Positions 45,168-57,045 of a DNA stretch of 64,000 nt are shown here, piece after piece (positions within the stretch are counted from its first letter, which is position 1; every line of letters starts with the position of its first letter). The DNA is taken from positions 1,116,001 to 1,180,000 of the forward strand of contig JAJNNY010000001.1 in the NCBI GenBank assembly GCA_022453515.1. Reading direction: 5' to 3'. Both the position numbers and the translations under genes were made by a program. Source of the DNA: Astrocystis sublimbata. Taxonomy: Eukaryota > Ascomycota > Sordariomycetes > Xylariales > Xylariaceae. The notes under the pieces were generated by a model. It was not told where the DNA came from. It saw nothing but the letters and a program-made list of their open reading frames with translations, and ran no database searches.

Positions 45168-48100
45168 TATGCGATAATTGGTATTGATTTTGAAGATGGT
45201 TAGAATTGCGTAGGGTAAGGCGCGATCGCAATTTGATGACGATCTCGATAGGTATAGCAAGAGACGAATAGCTGAGACGATAGATAGCTGGGAAATAGAG
45301 AGTTAGTGGGCTGAGCTACCGAAGTCTCGTGGTCGGGAATATGGTATCGGGAGAATGGCTGAGTGGCGTCGAGGGAGAGGCGCGATTGGATGGGTATGCT
45401 GCTATGCGAAGACAACGGAGGTCCGGAAGCTGAAAGGAGCTTGGCGAGCGTAGGCTTATACGCAAGGTCTACTATGTATATGTGCTGCTAGGTGATGTGG
45501 CACACCTGCTCACAGCACGGGAATTGGAGATGAGGGGATCAAGGGGGCGGGCAGCGGGCAGCGGGCGGTGGTGAGTGGTGAGATGCTGGGAAGACACTCA
45601 CCTGATGGTGGTTGGATCTTGGATGGTATTGGATGTCTCGAATGCGGCTTGCTCAACCGGACCTGACCTGGCGACGGTCTGGGGTAAGTAAGTAGATATA
45701 CTGCTGTGGTATAACAACGGGCGTTTACAAGAACTGCATCCAGCACCGGAAATGGGATGCCCAGCCCATCTTAATATACCTCGCGCTCAGCACCGTGACC
45801 AGCTGTTTCGACCTACATGCCAATCAATCAATGATGGCGCATCTGTACACGTACGTACACACTTGGCCTGCCTGGACAGTAGAATTACATGGGTAGCTTC
45901 ACATTCGAATACAGTACGTAACATGAAATCTGGAGCTGCTCTACATAGTCGGGCAATAGTAAGGTTAGTCGATAGATACCCGGTCGTGGCCCAGCTCGAC
46001 CCAGTCGAGCCCAGTAGCCTCAGAAACGGATCTTCTGACGGATCAGCAAGGCGGTGTATTAGACGGCACTGACAGATAGGGATGCATAAGGGCATCCTCG
46101 GGCATCTGTAAGAGATCTGGATTAACAAGCCCAGTACAGTAGTAAGCTATTACCAGCATTACAGCGGACACAACCGCGGACACAAGCCCGGATCGACCCC
46201 GGATATGCGCCGAGTCGACGAGCTTCAACGGGAAGTGATCGGTCGGGCATGCGAGGCCCGTCCGTGGTTCGACCGGGCTTCCCTTCCACTGCTGTCAGAG
46301 AACACCTGCGTGCCAAGCGTGCTTCGACTCCATAGCACGAGTTCAGTTATGCCTCAGAGTTGAAACCCGGGGACGAGGGGTTACAAGATAGGTAGGGTGA
46401 AAGCGATATCCTGACCATGACGGTGGGTGGTGCTCAGTGACTAATCACCAATAACAGCTCCCTGCGCTCGGTGTTCACGCCAAAAAGCCAAAGCTACTAC
46501 AGACATACCCGGTGTAAGTAAGTAGAGGTAGGTATGTAAGCTTACGGGTAGGGAAGGACTGCAAGCGGTCTTGTCTTGTCTTGTCTTGTCCCACTGCATC
46601 AGACTCGCCAGACACCCCAACCCTCAGACTCGCAACCTGAGCAGGCCTGAGCAGGCCTGAGATTGAATAGTCAGAATAGTCGAGCTAAGCAGGCCAAGCT
46701 TCCAAGGCCCCGAAGCCCATATGCAGATCCTCGAGAGAGCTCTGCGAATTGTCAAATAGGATCAGCTGCCGGCCGGGAGAGCGCTGTCACCGCTACCAGA
46801 ACGGCACATCCCCTTTTAGCAATCTTCTGGGCGCCTCTCCACTCGCCCTCGCTCGCCCCCCCCCGTTTTTCCTCACCTGTTGAGACGAGCACGGTTCACC
46901 AGTTAGACCGCGTCCCCTGGAGAAGTCGGCCATCTGACATATCTGACATATCTGATGCACCTGGCGAGCTGGAATGCTTAATTGGTCTTCTTTCTCTAGC
47001 TGTTTACGTCCTGGCTTGGCCACCCTGCCGAGCCTGCTGCTCAACAGAGAGCAACAGCCAATCGCTGCGGATCCGTTTCAATACATTCTGATGTTCACGT
47101 TCCCTGTTCCTGAGTCCTTGGCCCAGACTTGGCAGAGGAACCATGGCGCATCTGCTAGTGCATCCCCAGAAAGCGGCAAACCCGACCTCCAGTGGAGGTA
47201 AGTAAGACCAGTTGGCGGTAGTATTCGAGGTTGTTACTGCATCCAGGCTCGCCAGGACAGAACCTAGGGTGCGATCCGCACACTGAACAATCGTCTGTCA
47301 CATGAACTTCGACGTTTTATGAAGAAACAGGGGATTGAGGGAACCAGCTCGCCAAAGAAAACAAGCGATGTTTTATCGAAATAGCAGACGCGCGTTCTTT
47401 GGAGCACAATGCGACGGCCAAGAGCAACCAGTGTTATTGACAGGATGCAAGGTAGAGAGAAAGCTTACCCGTGTTGTCAGAACCAGTCCCCGTGACTAGG
47501 TGAGTGAGGCTCGGCAGGTCTTCCATGGCTTTCTTTTCTTTTCAAATATCGAATTCGCCCTTTCCTACAATCCCTGGTCTTGTGATATCTACCACCAAGC
47601 TTTCATCATTAACCGATATCGGAAAACGTGGGAATCCAATCTCCATTCCCATCGTCTAAGCCGCATAGCGCGATAAGCCCAGATCCACGACCTTGGCGAT
47701 TCGTTATCACCTACTTAGTGTGTGGCCTGCGAATGCGGAGTGAAGCATACTCATTAGGAATGCCTCGATTTGAATTAAATAGCTGGCCTTATCATCTCAG
47801 ACTACCGTACTCGCATTGCTCGTCTGACGGGGTGGGGGCGTAAGCGACATAGGACCGAAAGGCCAAGATGCCTCAGGATTCTGTAGTAATTGCCCCCCAC
47901 GTTCTGCATGGTAGATTGAGGCTCTCCAAGCCTACTAACTTACCTACCTTAGCTCAGTTCTCTAATTGTGTCTTGACCTCGTCTTCTGCCCACGCCTTGT
48001 CATCCTTGCTAGGAGCATCCTGATGAGGAACAGAGAAAAGAATCCGAAATTCGCTGTCAGGTTTAATGACTCAAAGAATGTAGCCTGATAAGTCTATTTA

Positions 48101-48629
48101 TTCATGCCAATGCCCGCCGAAGGTATCCCACCTCATACCTCTGCGATACTGGAGATTGTTGTGGGGTTGTTGAGTGATACAACAGCACATGTTTCTGTCT
48201 AGCTAGGTAAGAAGATGGATATGCCATGGATGGCTGCTCCCCGATGGAGAAGAAGCTGATAAGATGAGATTCACACACAGACCCGTAGTGCGGAAATTAA
48301 ATGAAAGTGCCCTTCTATTATTTCTTGCACTATGATAGTCCTCCGTAGATAATTCGCATAAACTGTTCATCTTTTATCTATCTGATACCACTCGAATTGA
48401 AAAGTGCTACACGAGTAGTGGCCACGAATATTAGACCTATAGACGAGATGGTACCAGTCTTGCCCCAGATTCATCCTTGGCTTGTGATCGTGTGGCGTTG
48501 AGGCGCCGTTTCATCCTGTCGTGAACGAGCAGTATCGTGCACTTAACCTCCAGAGTTGCCTGTGGATTGGTCTTGATCACCAGCCGACCTACAAGAGTCC
48601 GCATGGTGAAATAGTTTCGATGTATGTGC
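45168..48629. other. Intergenic region, 3.5 kb
   Basis: Contains the 5' flank of the mitochondrial-looking gene and the 3' flank of BTB copy 2. Frames such as 45787-46128 and 46663-47091 carry no motif. Three CTCGCCAG words (46604, 46961, 47248) and a TCTTG pentanucleotide run occur here. No gene is supported. Confidence 0.45.
46569..46591 (+). repeat. TCTTG pentanucleotide run
   Basis: Four tandem GTCTT units. A degenerate copy of the same motif lies at 55658-55681. Confidence 0.8.
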
Positions 48630-49785
48630 TCACTCTAAGCAAACATATACACCTTTAATCGAGCTACACTCACTCGCTGGCGCAACTCTATCACACCCCC
48701 TGCCATTACAGCGAAGTTGATAACCATCCTCCTCGCAATGCACAACACGGACTCTTTTTTTTGTACCACAGTTGCTGCAATACCACAGGGGAACTTTGCT
48801 GCCGACGAAATCGGAAGCTACGATGGCCAAGACTTCGTCCTTTGCGTCTAGATTCTGGGCACAAATCTTCAAGACGGCTGGAGCTATCTCGTCGCTGCGA
48901 GGATCATTCCCAGTGAAGAGCCCCCTTTTCGTGAGCTCGCCTATATGATTCGCAGCTTGCTTTGCCAGCATGGCGTGAAGATCCTTGACTGTGTGTCGGC
49001 CACGGGTGTCATCAAGCAAGGCACAGTAGGCATCCACCGACCAAGTCTTTTGGACAAGACTGTCGAGCATAGAAACGGCCATCTGGGATAACTTTGGAAG
49101 GCAGAAGTAATCTGCGATCATGATCACACGTCCATGATAAAGCCAAGTCTCAGCAATATCGTTCTCGTCAGATGGGCTCTTCTCCTTCTCAGTCTTCCTT
49201 GGTTTGTTGCTTTGGCCTGGATAGAGTAGGTAGTCAGGAAACTGTCGTTCACGACACAAATTTAATGCGGCTATTATGGGTCTATAAATACTGACCTGGC
49301 GAAGTACCAACGGTATCCAACTTGGGAACGTTAACGGCTCTACGGATAGTAGGTTCGTTCCGGGACGATTCTCCGTGAGAGTTCACAGTATAGGCAGTTG
49401 GCTTCTTGTTGACATCGTTACTGCAACCGGGAGGCTTGTCCTCGTACTTTCCGGTATACAGGTAATCGAGCATGCACTCCACGGTGATGGGGTCAAATTC
49501 CAGGACTTGGTATGTATCGGTCGCAGCTTCCTGGAGGAAGTTGGTGAGTTTTGTTCATCTAAGATCATCCTAAACTGCGTGGGAAACTCCCTAGGTACCT
49601 AGGTAGGTAGGCGAGAAAGAATTCTGTAGGGGTAATAATACCTTGAAACGACCCGTCATGGCAGCAGCTAGAACGGATGACTGGGTACAGACAATACTCT
49701 TGTGGACTTGGTATCTTTGGTCTTCACATAAGATTGTGAAGTCACTGAAGTCACCAGAGCTGAGCAGGTGTCCCAGGTTCAGCAT
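48630..49785 (-). CDS. BTB/POZ protein with C-terminal zinc-ribbon-like cysteines, copy 2
   Basis: Three exons (49785-49642, 49530-49296, 49216-48630) encode 321 residues. The BTB part reads LLSSGDFSDFTILCEDQRYQVHK, SSVLAAAMTGRF, then VECMLDYLYTGKYED after the phase-0 first intron. The charged linker (KKPTAYTVN to ENDIAET) is longer than in copy 1. The helical core follows (LYHGRVIMIADYFCLPKL, AKQAANHIGELTKRGLFTG). The tail has C-x2-C (WYCSNCG), a further Cys, then C-x4-C (CNGRGC) and two more Cys, suggesting a four-Cys zinc site. Copy 1 has the pairs in the opposite order (x4 then x2). Intron positions 1 and 2 match copy 1 in phase and location. The start is the first ATG in frame and aligns with the other copies. 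Likely an adaptor or chromatin/transcription-associated protein; role unknown. Confidence 0.83.
49592..49613. repeat. TACCTAGGTAGG microsatellite inside an intron
   Basis: A palindromic TACCTAGGTA core with GGTAGG extension lies in the first intron of BTB copy 2, so these runs also occur within transcribed non-coding sequence. Confidence 0.75.
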
Positions 49786-50966
49786 TGTCACTGGATTGGT
49801 ATACTCTGAGCGCGGTCGGCTGGTGATCTCGTGAGCTGCGCTGCACGAGGGTTAGCTAGCTGGTGCTTGATAATTGAAGACTTAGTCGTACCAATATGGA
49901 CAGGGAAAGGCGACGAATGTCTATTTCTACCACCTGAGAGAAAGGATAGCTTGGATGTATCGTTGCTTGTGCAGTCTAGGTGGAAAGCTCTTGTTGCTTT
50001 CCAGCAAACTAAGCAGGATCTTGGCCGGAAGGTTGTTAGAGGTAGGTAGGCAGGTAGGCAAAGGTAAGTTGAGGGTGTAAATTTGTTGGTAGTAGGCACC
50101 TACTAGGTAAGTAGGTAGGTAGGTAGGCAGGTAGGTATCTAGGTAGTCAAGCAAAGTGGGCAGTGGTCAAGAGCTTGCTTCACATACCTAGGAGATATTG
50201 GGCAGTATCGGTGGTTGCCCCCTGTAAGTACGTGTTGCAGTTTCGTGCATGCGTAATTGCCAACCTTAGATAAGTAGGTAGAGTTCTGCTTAGGTACCTT
50301 CCGGAAACAGTTTGAGGCAACTTCCAACATTACAAGAATACATTGTTTGGTGCCTTAATTACATATACCTGGAGAAGAAGGCCACTGTATCTAATGATAT
50401 ATGATCAATCCTCTCTTGCCGTAAACGATGGAAGTTGACAGGAGCAGCATGACAAGCTCTTAGTGTAAGAACTGAATTCAGTGCCCTTAGAGCATACATA
50501 TGTGAAACCCCCCCGGATAACTGATACATATTATTTATAACCTAATATATAGAACCAGTTTCAAAGTGGTATATTGGTTATATGTTAGTTGTTGAAAATT
50601 AAGCACATTACTGATCATAGCCTCGTTTACACGAACAATCAATTATCTATTCTTCATGCTACATGGCAGGCAAAGCATGTATCTAATCAATTAAGTTCCA
50701 AAACCATTTGATCACACAATGTCGAAATTTGGCTGCTTATTATGTAACACTGTCCTAAACAACTTAATGGTCTAGCTACCCTACTCCTTGTTCACATTTC
50801 ACTGTTGAGTCTTGACTGGACAATTGGTAAGGTATGTATAAATACTGAATCGTTGGTATTTGCAGGCTGCCAGGAATTATTTCTCAGACGTTGTTCTCAA
50901 TCTCTTCTGCACGGGGTTTAATATGCGGCCTTTGCATCATAGGTATTGTCTGCTCTTACTTCACTT
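49786..50966. other. Intergenic region between BTB copies 2 and 3
   Basis: Promoter side of copy 2 and 3' flank of copy 3. Two GTAG-rich microsatellite runs occur near 50041-50148, and 50500-50720 is AT-rich without coding content. No gene is supported. Confidence 0.5.
50097..50148 (+). repeat. GTAG/GGCA microsatellite
   Basis: About ten imperfect GGTA units with interspersed GGCA, following a shorter run of the same type at 50041-50060. Confidence 0.85.
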
Positions 50967-51933
50967 CTAGGTGTACCAAGGGTAAATCCCACAAGCCTGT
51001 ACCCCGAGCGTGCTCAACTCGAAAGTAGCACCATCATTAGAACACTGCTTGACGACACCATCTCGATTCAAGCCCACAGAGTCAAGTACCCGATAACATC
51101 GAAGAGAACGACACGATGAGTTCTGCCTAGGCGAGGCAATACCACCTCCTCAAGAAACCCCGACGCCGAGCTCTGTGGCGATTCCTCTCCAGGTTCAAAG
51201 CGTTGTACCAGCTCCTGCTGGCAATCCATACAACTTGGTCCCATGGTAACGTTACTCCCCTCTCAAAATCTCCTCCAAAGCCTCGAATTTTCGCGCGCAA
51301 TAACTGATCACAATTGGGGCTATATCATCGCTAGAAGGGTCACGACCGGAGAAAAGCCCTCCGGCTACCAGCTCGCCTAGGTTGTCTGTAGCTCGCTTTG
51401 CAAGCATCAGACGAAGCTTCTCGTCTTTTGTATCTTCATAGTTTTGTTTTAACACCTCCACAAATCCATCTGCGTCCCATGGCTGTTGAGCGAGTCTGTC
51501 GGTGGCCATTGTGGCCAGAGCTGGTAACTGGAAGTCGTGGGCAATGCTATTCACGCGTCCGTGATGGAGCCAGCCCCAGTAGATATCGCATTCGGGGATG
51601 TGGAAATACATCGGGTCGATTTTATTGGGATCGGTATTCGTGTATTTTCTGGTGTACATAAATTCGAGCATACTCTTTACTGCCTCCATATCATACCATG
51701 GTGGCACTTCGTATATGCTGCCTGCAGCTTCCTGTGACAAGATCAATAATTGCCACTCCACGTCCAAGGAGCGGTTCTTGTAGAGTAAATACATTAGACC
51801 CGTCGGCCATGGCCGCAGTGATGACAGGCGATAACGCAACGATGTTCTTGTGGACCGGAAACTTTCGACCTTGACACAAGATTGTGAAGTCGCTGTAATC
51901 CAGATCCCTCAGCAGATATCCCAAGTCTGTCAT
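50967..51933 (-). CDS. BTB/POZ protein, copy 3, with uncertain C-terminus
   Basis: Exon 1 (51933-51793) and the following exon match the other two BTB genes: LLRDLDYSDFTILCQGRKFPVHK, SPVITAAMADGS, the phase-0 intron, then AVKSMLEFMYTRKYT and the helical core (LHHGRVNSIAHDFQLPAL, AKRATDNLGELVAGGLFSG). Read straight, the second exon ends at a TAA (51254-51252), giving 206 residues and no cysteine tail. A gtaacg donor just before that stop and a cctag acceptor at 51127 would remove 129 nt containing three in-frame stops and add exon 51126-50967, for 258 residues ending in C-x4-C (CRSLRC), about 17 residues, Cys, about 15 residues, Cys. No clear branch site is visible near that acceptor, so the alternative is that the tail decayed through stop mutations. 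Either way the last cysteine pair of the ribbon is not intact. Confidence 0.65.
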
Positions 51934-53318
51934 CTTCAGGAGATTGGAAGGTATGCCTTTAACTTGGTCGTCTACAAATGTCGTAAGCTGCGCTGCGGAG
52001 GGTGACGAATCGGCTGGTGCGCGATAGTCAAAGGTGCGTTTTACCGAATGGGAATGAAGAGGATGGATGTCTAATTGTATACCAGAGAAGCGACTCTTTG
52101 CGTAAATCGTCAGTTGTGAAGTCTAAAATGAAATTCGGCGAATACGATTCTATAGATTAGAAGATGTGCCGGGCCCCTTATCAAAGTTTGCAGGTACGTG
52201 GGTAGGTTCATCAACGTGGCATTTCCAACCTAAACACGATGATGCCTGATGACTGCAGTGAGGTACATGAAAAACCTACCCGTGGCTACGTTTTCCAGAT
52301 GTCGAATAATGTATCGGCAGCGACTGTGAGTGAAGGTTCACCTTCAAATCTAGTTACTTAAGGTAGGAGCGTCTACGCAGAAGGAGTGTACACTCCCCCA
52401 ATACAACCACCTTTCTGATCGACCCTTCTATTTACATGTAGGGTACTTAGCTATTGACGAAGACAGTTGGCGCTTGCAGACACGATTGTAGCATGTGTCA
52501 AGGTTCCAAAATTTGTCTCTATCGTGCAAGTGCAAGTAATCTTTTTTCCTGTACAGCATAGTGAGATAACGCTGATCCACTATATTTTTGATTAAGGAGA
52601 AACAGAGATTTCAGGAATCTTCATTGTTTGAGACATGAAATTTCCCCCACCGCAAAATCGTAAGCTCAAGGTCACGAGCCAGGGAACATTAGTCCCAGGC
52701 GACAGGCACTCACAGCGCGCAACGTCACCAGCAGAGCCGAAGTACATAATGAAGAAGAAAACAGGGCGGGCGAGTAAAGCAGCAATGAACAGTGAGCATT
52801 GTGTCATGTCTCTAGCTAGTATCATGCACAAACCAGGGGGGTTGACAACCCTTTAGTTTGGAAAATTCATTGATCAATTCATGGGATTCTTTCGCACCTT
52901 CGCTCCTACACATGCAAGCGTCTAACTTCCGACTGACTGACCAACTATCTGTCCGTCGGTTTGTCTGTCTGTCTGTCTATAACCGACAAGAAATTTTGGG
53001 GGTATCTTGGGCCAACCCGAGCGACCCTCTTGCCACCCACTCCTCCCCTCGCCCTTTTTCGTTAAGGGGTGCATGCATCTAATAGATATAGACACATAGG
53101 TCTGCTGGCCGTTCTCGACACCATGCTAAGCCAATACTATCCATAACCATGACCATATCCATTTCTACTGTAATTTGAAACATATGAGCTTTGTCTTTCC
53201 CGAACTTTCAGCAGGGAGCGTCATTTACAATATGCGATAGTGGGTTTATTCCCTGATACAATCGGGTTGCTGATTTGATGATTTGATATTTTTTCTCCTG
53301 TTCGAAAATGTTGAGGGC
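51934..53318. other. Intergenic region
   Basis: Upstream of BTB copy 3 and downstream of the NAD carrier gene. A TGTC tetranucleotide run lies at 52959-52980. Frames here (for example 52592-52831) show no recognisable product. Confidence 0.5.
52959..52980 (+). repeat. GTCT tetranucleotide run
   Basis: About five tandem TGTC units. Confidence 0.85.
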
Positions 53319-54721
53319 TCAGCCAAGGACGTGCGCACCGGCTTCTTCTGCCTTCTTGCGCCTGCCCTCGGCTTGTGCGTGGTGTAGCGACTTCATGACA
53401 TACTCATATGTCATCATAGTGACGGTAGCCGCGGGCACGGCTCTCATCATGTTGACCCCCATGCCCGCGTAGAAGGCTCTCCAGCCCTCCTCCCTCAGGA
53501 TGGTGCGGAAGGTCATGACGACGCCCCTGTATTTGGGTTCGGGTCCGCTGTTCTGGACCCTCTTCGTCTGCTGAGACTGGTTGCCGGCAGGTTCCGAGAT
53601 TCCGAGCCCTTGTAGGTATTCCACCCCTGGTGCTGGACGCCGCTGTGTCTGGAGCCTTGTCCTGATGACCTCGTGGGGGTACGTGGCCGAGCTCGCCATG
53701 ACCTTCGATAATATCGAGGCCGATAGCACGCCGAGCCAGTTACTCTGCTTGTCCTCATCGTTCATCTCCCCCATGGCCTGGCCCGTGAATTTCATTCTCA
53801 GATATTCGTAGGCGGGGAACTGTACCGCGACATGCGTCAGGCCGAGCAGTGCAGGCGTCAGGCCGGAGTAGAATGACAATATGCCCTCGGAAGAGTACAT
53901 CTTGCGCGCGGCGTCGATTGTCGAGTGGTAATGCCAAGGGGAGCTTATCGTCGGCCTTGAAGTCGGGGTGTTGCCTGATCTCGGAAATACCGACATGTCT
54001 CTGTTGTAACCGCTTGGGGATTGAGACATCAACCGGGTCTTGATGACCCAGATCGGATTTGTCACTATCGTGCTGCTGGCCCCGGCAATAATGGACGACC
54101 AGAAGTTGATGGCAAACTTATTATGGACTGCGCGTCGGAGGTAGGTTAGCAAGTAGGCTTTATCGGACTCGGCAGGCGTGCTGGCTTACCATTGTGCTCG
54201 GCCATGTACGTCTTGCTCTTATTGTAGACAGTAAACCAAACGGCCCAGGTGGGGAGATAGCCGAGGACAATGGGGCCCAGACCACGGTACAGGCCACGGA
54301 TGCCCTCGTCTTTCCAGATCGCACCTCCGGTGCCGAGCAAGCCGGAGTAGACCTTGTGATGGCCGACATGTCTCCCTTTCGAAACCGGCAGGAAGCCGCC
54401 TTGTGCTTGCAACTTGGTTTTGATGACGTCAAGGGGACAGGTGACGACGCCCGAGGTGAAGCCGCCAATGGCACCGGACAGGGCGTGGAACTGCGAGTCC
54501 GAAGCGCCGGCTGCCCATCTCTGCAGAACCGTCAATCCGCCCGGGTCTTGGAGGCTCATGGTGGTGACGGCGGAGGGCGGGCTCCCGGGTGTGGTATGGG
54601 TTTTCGACGGACCGGGATAGGCGGTTGTCGAGGCGGCGCGTTGAGTGAAGGGCTCATATTCCGTCGTGTCTGGGGACGAGGGCGACTGGGGATGTCTCTG
54701 GGCTGCTGCACCTTGAGACAT
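53319..54721 (-). CDS. YIA6: Mitochondrial NAD+ carrier, SLC25 family (Yia6/Ndt1-like)
   Basis: Two exons (54721-54190, 54127-53319) encode 446 residues. Mitochondrial carriers have three repeats, each with two helices and a P-x-D/E-x-x-K/R signature: here CPLDVIKTKL (Pro96), NPIWVIKTRL (Pro202) and YPHEVIRTRL (Pro328). The combination LGYLPTWAVWFTVYNKSK, AGASSTIVTNPIWVIKTRLM, GLTHVAVQFPAYEYL and SSATYPHEVIRTRLQ is that of the yeast Yia6/Yea6 and fungal folate/NAD carrier branch, which imports NAD+ into the matrix. The Trp in the second signature and the nearly matching third repeat favour NAD over general nucleotide carriers. A Ser/Pro-rich 54-residue N-terminal segment precedes a second possible start at 54559 (MSLQDPGG). 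Inserts after signatures 2 and 3 are low complexity. The C-terminus is Lys/Glu-rich. The upstream frame stays open but looks like CT-rich leader. Confidence 0.88.
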
Positions 54722-57045
54722 TCCCTCGTGGATGTGTGCAGGTCCAGCGCAGACGGGGTGGCCGGCGAGACGGGGACGTCTCTCGGAGTGCTCAGGGCGT
54801 CTGACGACGTAGCAGCGATGGAGAGGGATCGGCGTGGGGTCGGCGTTGGTCGGCGGAGCGGGTATGGAGGTGCGGAGTAAGGGGAGCGCAACCGTAGCAG
54901 ACAGCAGACGATGGGTGCTCGTGTGTGCAGCAGAAGCAGCAGCAGCGCAGAGGTTGGCGAGAGCTGCACTCGGTTCCCGACGGCAAGAGGCGTGATGCGC
55001 GCGGCTGGTGAGGTAAGATAGATGTGCTCGTGCGGTGTGCGGGGATTGACCCTCGCAAGTGCACCGTCGACACAACAGCTACCGTCTATCGCATTCCATT
55101 GACATTCGCATGAGCGACGAACTGACTCGGAGCAATCAAGGTGCCGGGCGGTGGGCGGTGGGACGGACGGACACTCGTGTGTGGAAGACACGATATGCGC
55201 CGGGGTAGGGAGTGTTGGGGGGGAAGGGGAAGGGAGGGTTAAAACAATGGACGGAATGCGGCGTATTAGGTAAGAAGAAAAAGAGGAAGAAAGAGGATGA
55301 CGGATGGTGGATGGTGGGGTGGTGTGAACAGTGAGCAGTGAGCAGTGAAAGAAGAGAGGTCGGAAATAGGTCCTAGTCAAGTAGTAGGCCAGGCACTATG
55401 AGCATTGAGGGGAGAGCGTGAGCGAAGGGAGGAGCCAAGCCAAGTATTGTGGTTGTGGTCGTGGTCTAAGTGAAGTATTTTCCTAGCTTGGTTTAGACTT
55501 GCAAGTTTGGATAATAGTACTTCAGTAGGCGGCAGCCCGAAGCACAACTAGTCGAGCTGGAGCAGTCTGTAGTCTGTAGTTTGGAGGGGAGATGGGTAAG
55601 ATGAGAATATTGGCACCGGACTCCAGATCGGACCTCGAGTACTATGTCTAGCTGTCTTGTCTTATCTTGTCTCGTCTTGTCGGGGAATTTTTGGCTTATT
55701 GGCCTTTTGGCTCTTCTGTTTTCCAGGTTCTCCGTAACTAAGTAAGAGAGAGGTCCACGGTATGTAGCGGGTCTAGTCAGATCGGGCCTGTCCTCGTCTT
55801 ATACACTCCCCCGTCGTGTAGGTGCGTGCGTGCGTGCACCTGGCATGCTCTTACATCGACCGACAAGAACACAAGAACACGCGATTGACGCAAGGGGGCC
55901 GTTACAGCACACGGCAAACACCCGGCAAACGAACCATGATAGTGGGACTGGTCGTCTGAACTTCTTCCAGGCCCGGGAAACGAACAATCACACATGTATT
56001 TCAACAATGTAACATAGGTAACCTTAGTCATCACCACATGCCGGAAGATGGCCCTGGATGGTGCCATTTTAGGTATGGATGCTGCAATATGTTGACTGCC
56101 TCGACTGCCTCTCTTGTGCTCGGAGCGTACAGTATCTACGTCTGACGTAGATGAGGTAACTTCAGCCTGCCTGTCATCAGGTAACGAACAAGATGGTCTC
56201 GAATCCGACGCAGAACCCGACGACTTGTCTGGTTTGTGCCACATGCATATACAGGCCAGGCCCCCACGGCCTCGAGCAACCCGGCATCTGACCGCTTGAT
56301 GGCTACCACGCTCTGTTGTAAGCTGTCGGGGCTGTAAGCTGAGATGCCCATGTTTCAACGAAATGGTCGCATACACAACCTGATAGACAGATACCTTCAC
56401 AGAAGCAGCATCAGACATGGCGATAAAGCGGACGTAGCATCCCATTGCGACAAGGGCCAATATAAGCTTCAAGACGCATCTTGGAAGAATCTGCAACCAA
56501 TTGCAACTTGCATCAGACTGATGAAACGGAAGACGCTCGAACCAAACAAAATTGAAAGTGTACGGTGAGTAGTGCTCACGACCCGAGGGGCTGTTGTTTA
56601 GAAAGTGAGGCTCTCCGGGCCTGCCCGGGGCACTCGGGGATGCTGCAAGACAAACAGAACGCCTTGATCGGATGAGCTTGATTATATCGGCCAATCAGCT
56701 TTGGTGATGGCTTATCAGACACTCCCCCCGTCCCTCGTACAGGGGCCCTTACAGGGATCGAACCACTGTAGCGGATTCTGCAGTGGCCGCCACTCAGTAT
56801 CACCATGGTCCATCACCCCGTAAGTTGTAAGTAGATATACTTAGGTACCTGAGTCACATGACCCGTGCTTGTTCCGGTGCTGCGAAAGCTAGGGGGCGCC
56901 ATTTCGAGACCTCCAGTGCCTGCAAAGGCTAACCGTCGGCTGACGCTCCCGTCGCTCGCTGTCTACCTCCGCCTCACAAGCGAACGCTCCATATCCGAAC
57001 CTTGCGATCTCTCGACTCTACCAACAAAAGACACACCCGACCGCC
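54722..57045. other. Divergent promoter region between NAD carrier and QCR7
   Basis: The first 650 bases are purine-rich on the plus strand, that is CT-rich in the carrier's transcript sense, as for a leader and core promoter. The long minus-strand frame at 55777-56694 has no ATG near its beginning and no domain and is not called. A degenerate TCTTG run lies at 55658-55681. Confidence 0.5.

Noticed and set aside
54556..55380. Minus-strand frame of 274 codons overlapping the NAD carrier start
   Set aside because: It is a Pro/Ser/Arg-rich frame produced by the CT-rich leader and overlaps the true carrier N-terminus in another frame.
55777..56694. Minus-strand open frame of 305 codons
   Set aside because: There is no ATG near its beginning (it opens with TTG), no domain or motif is visible, composition is Arg/Ser/Cys-rich like random frame, and it lies in the divergent promoter region of QCR7.
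56740..56800. Possible tRNA on the minus strand (GGTTCGATCCC box B match)
   Set aside because: The flanking bases do not form a T-stem, and no A box or acceptor stem fits at the right distance.
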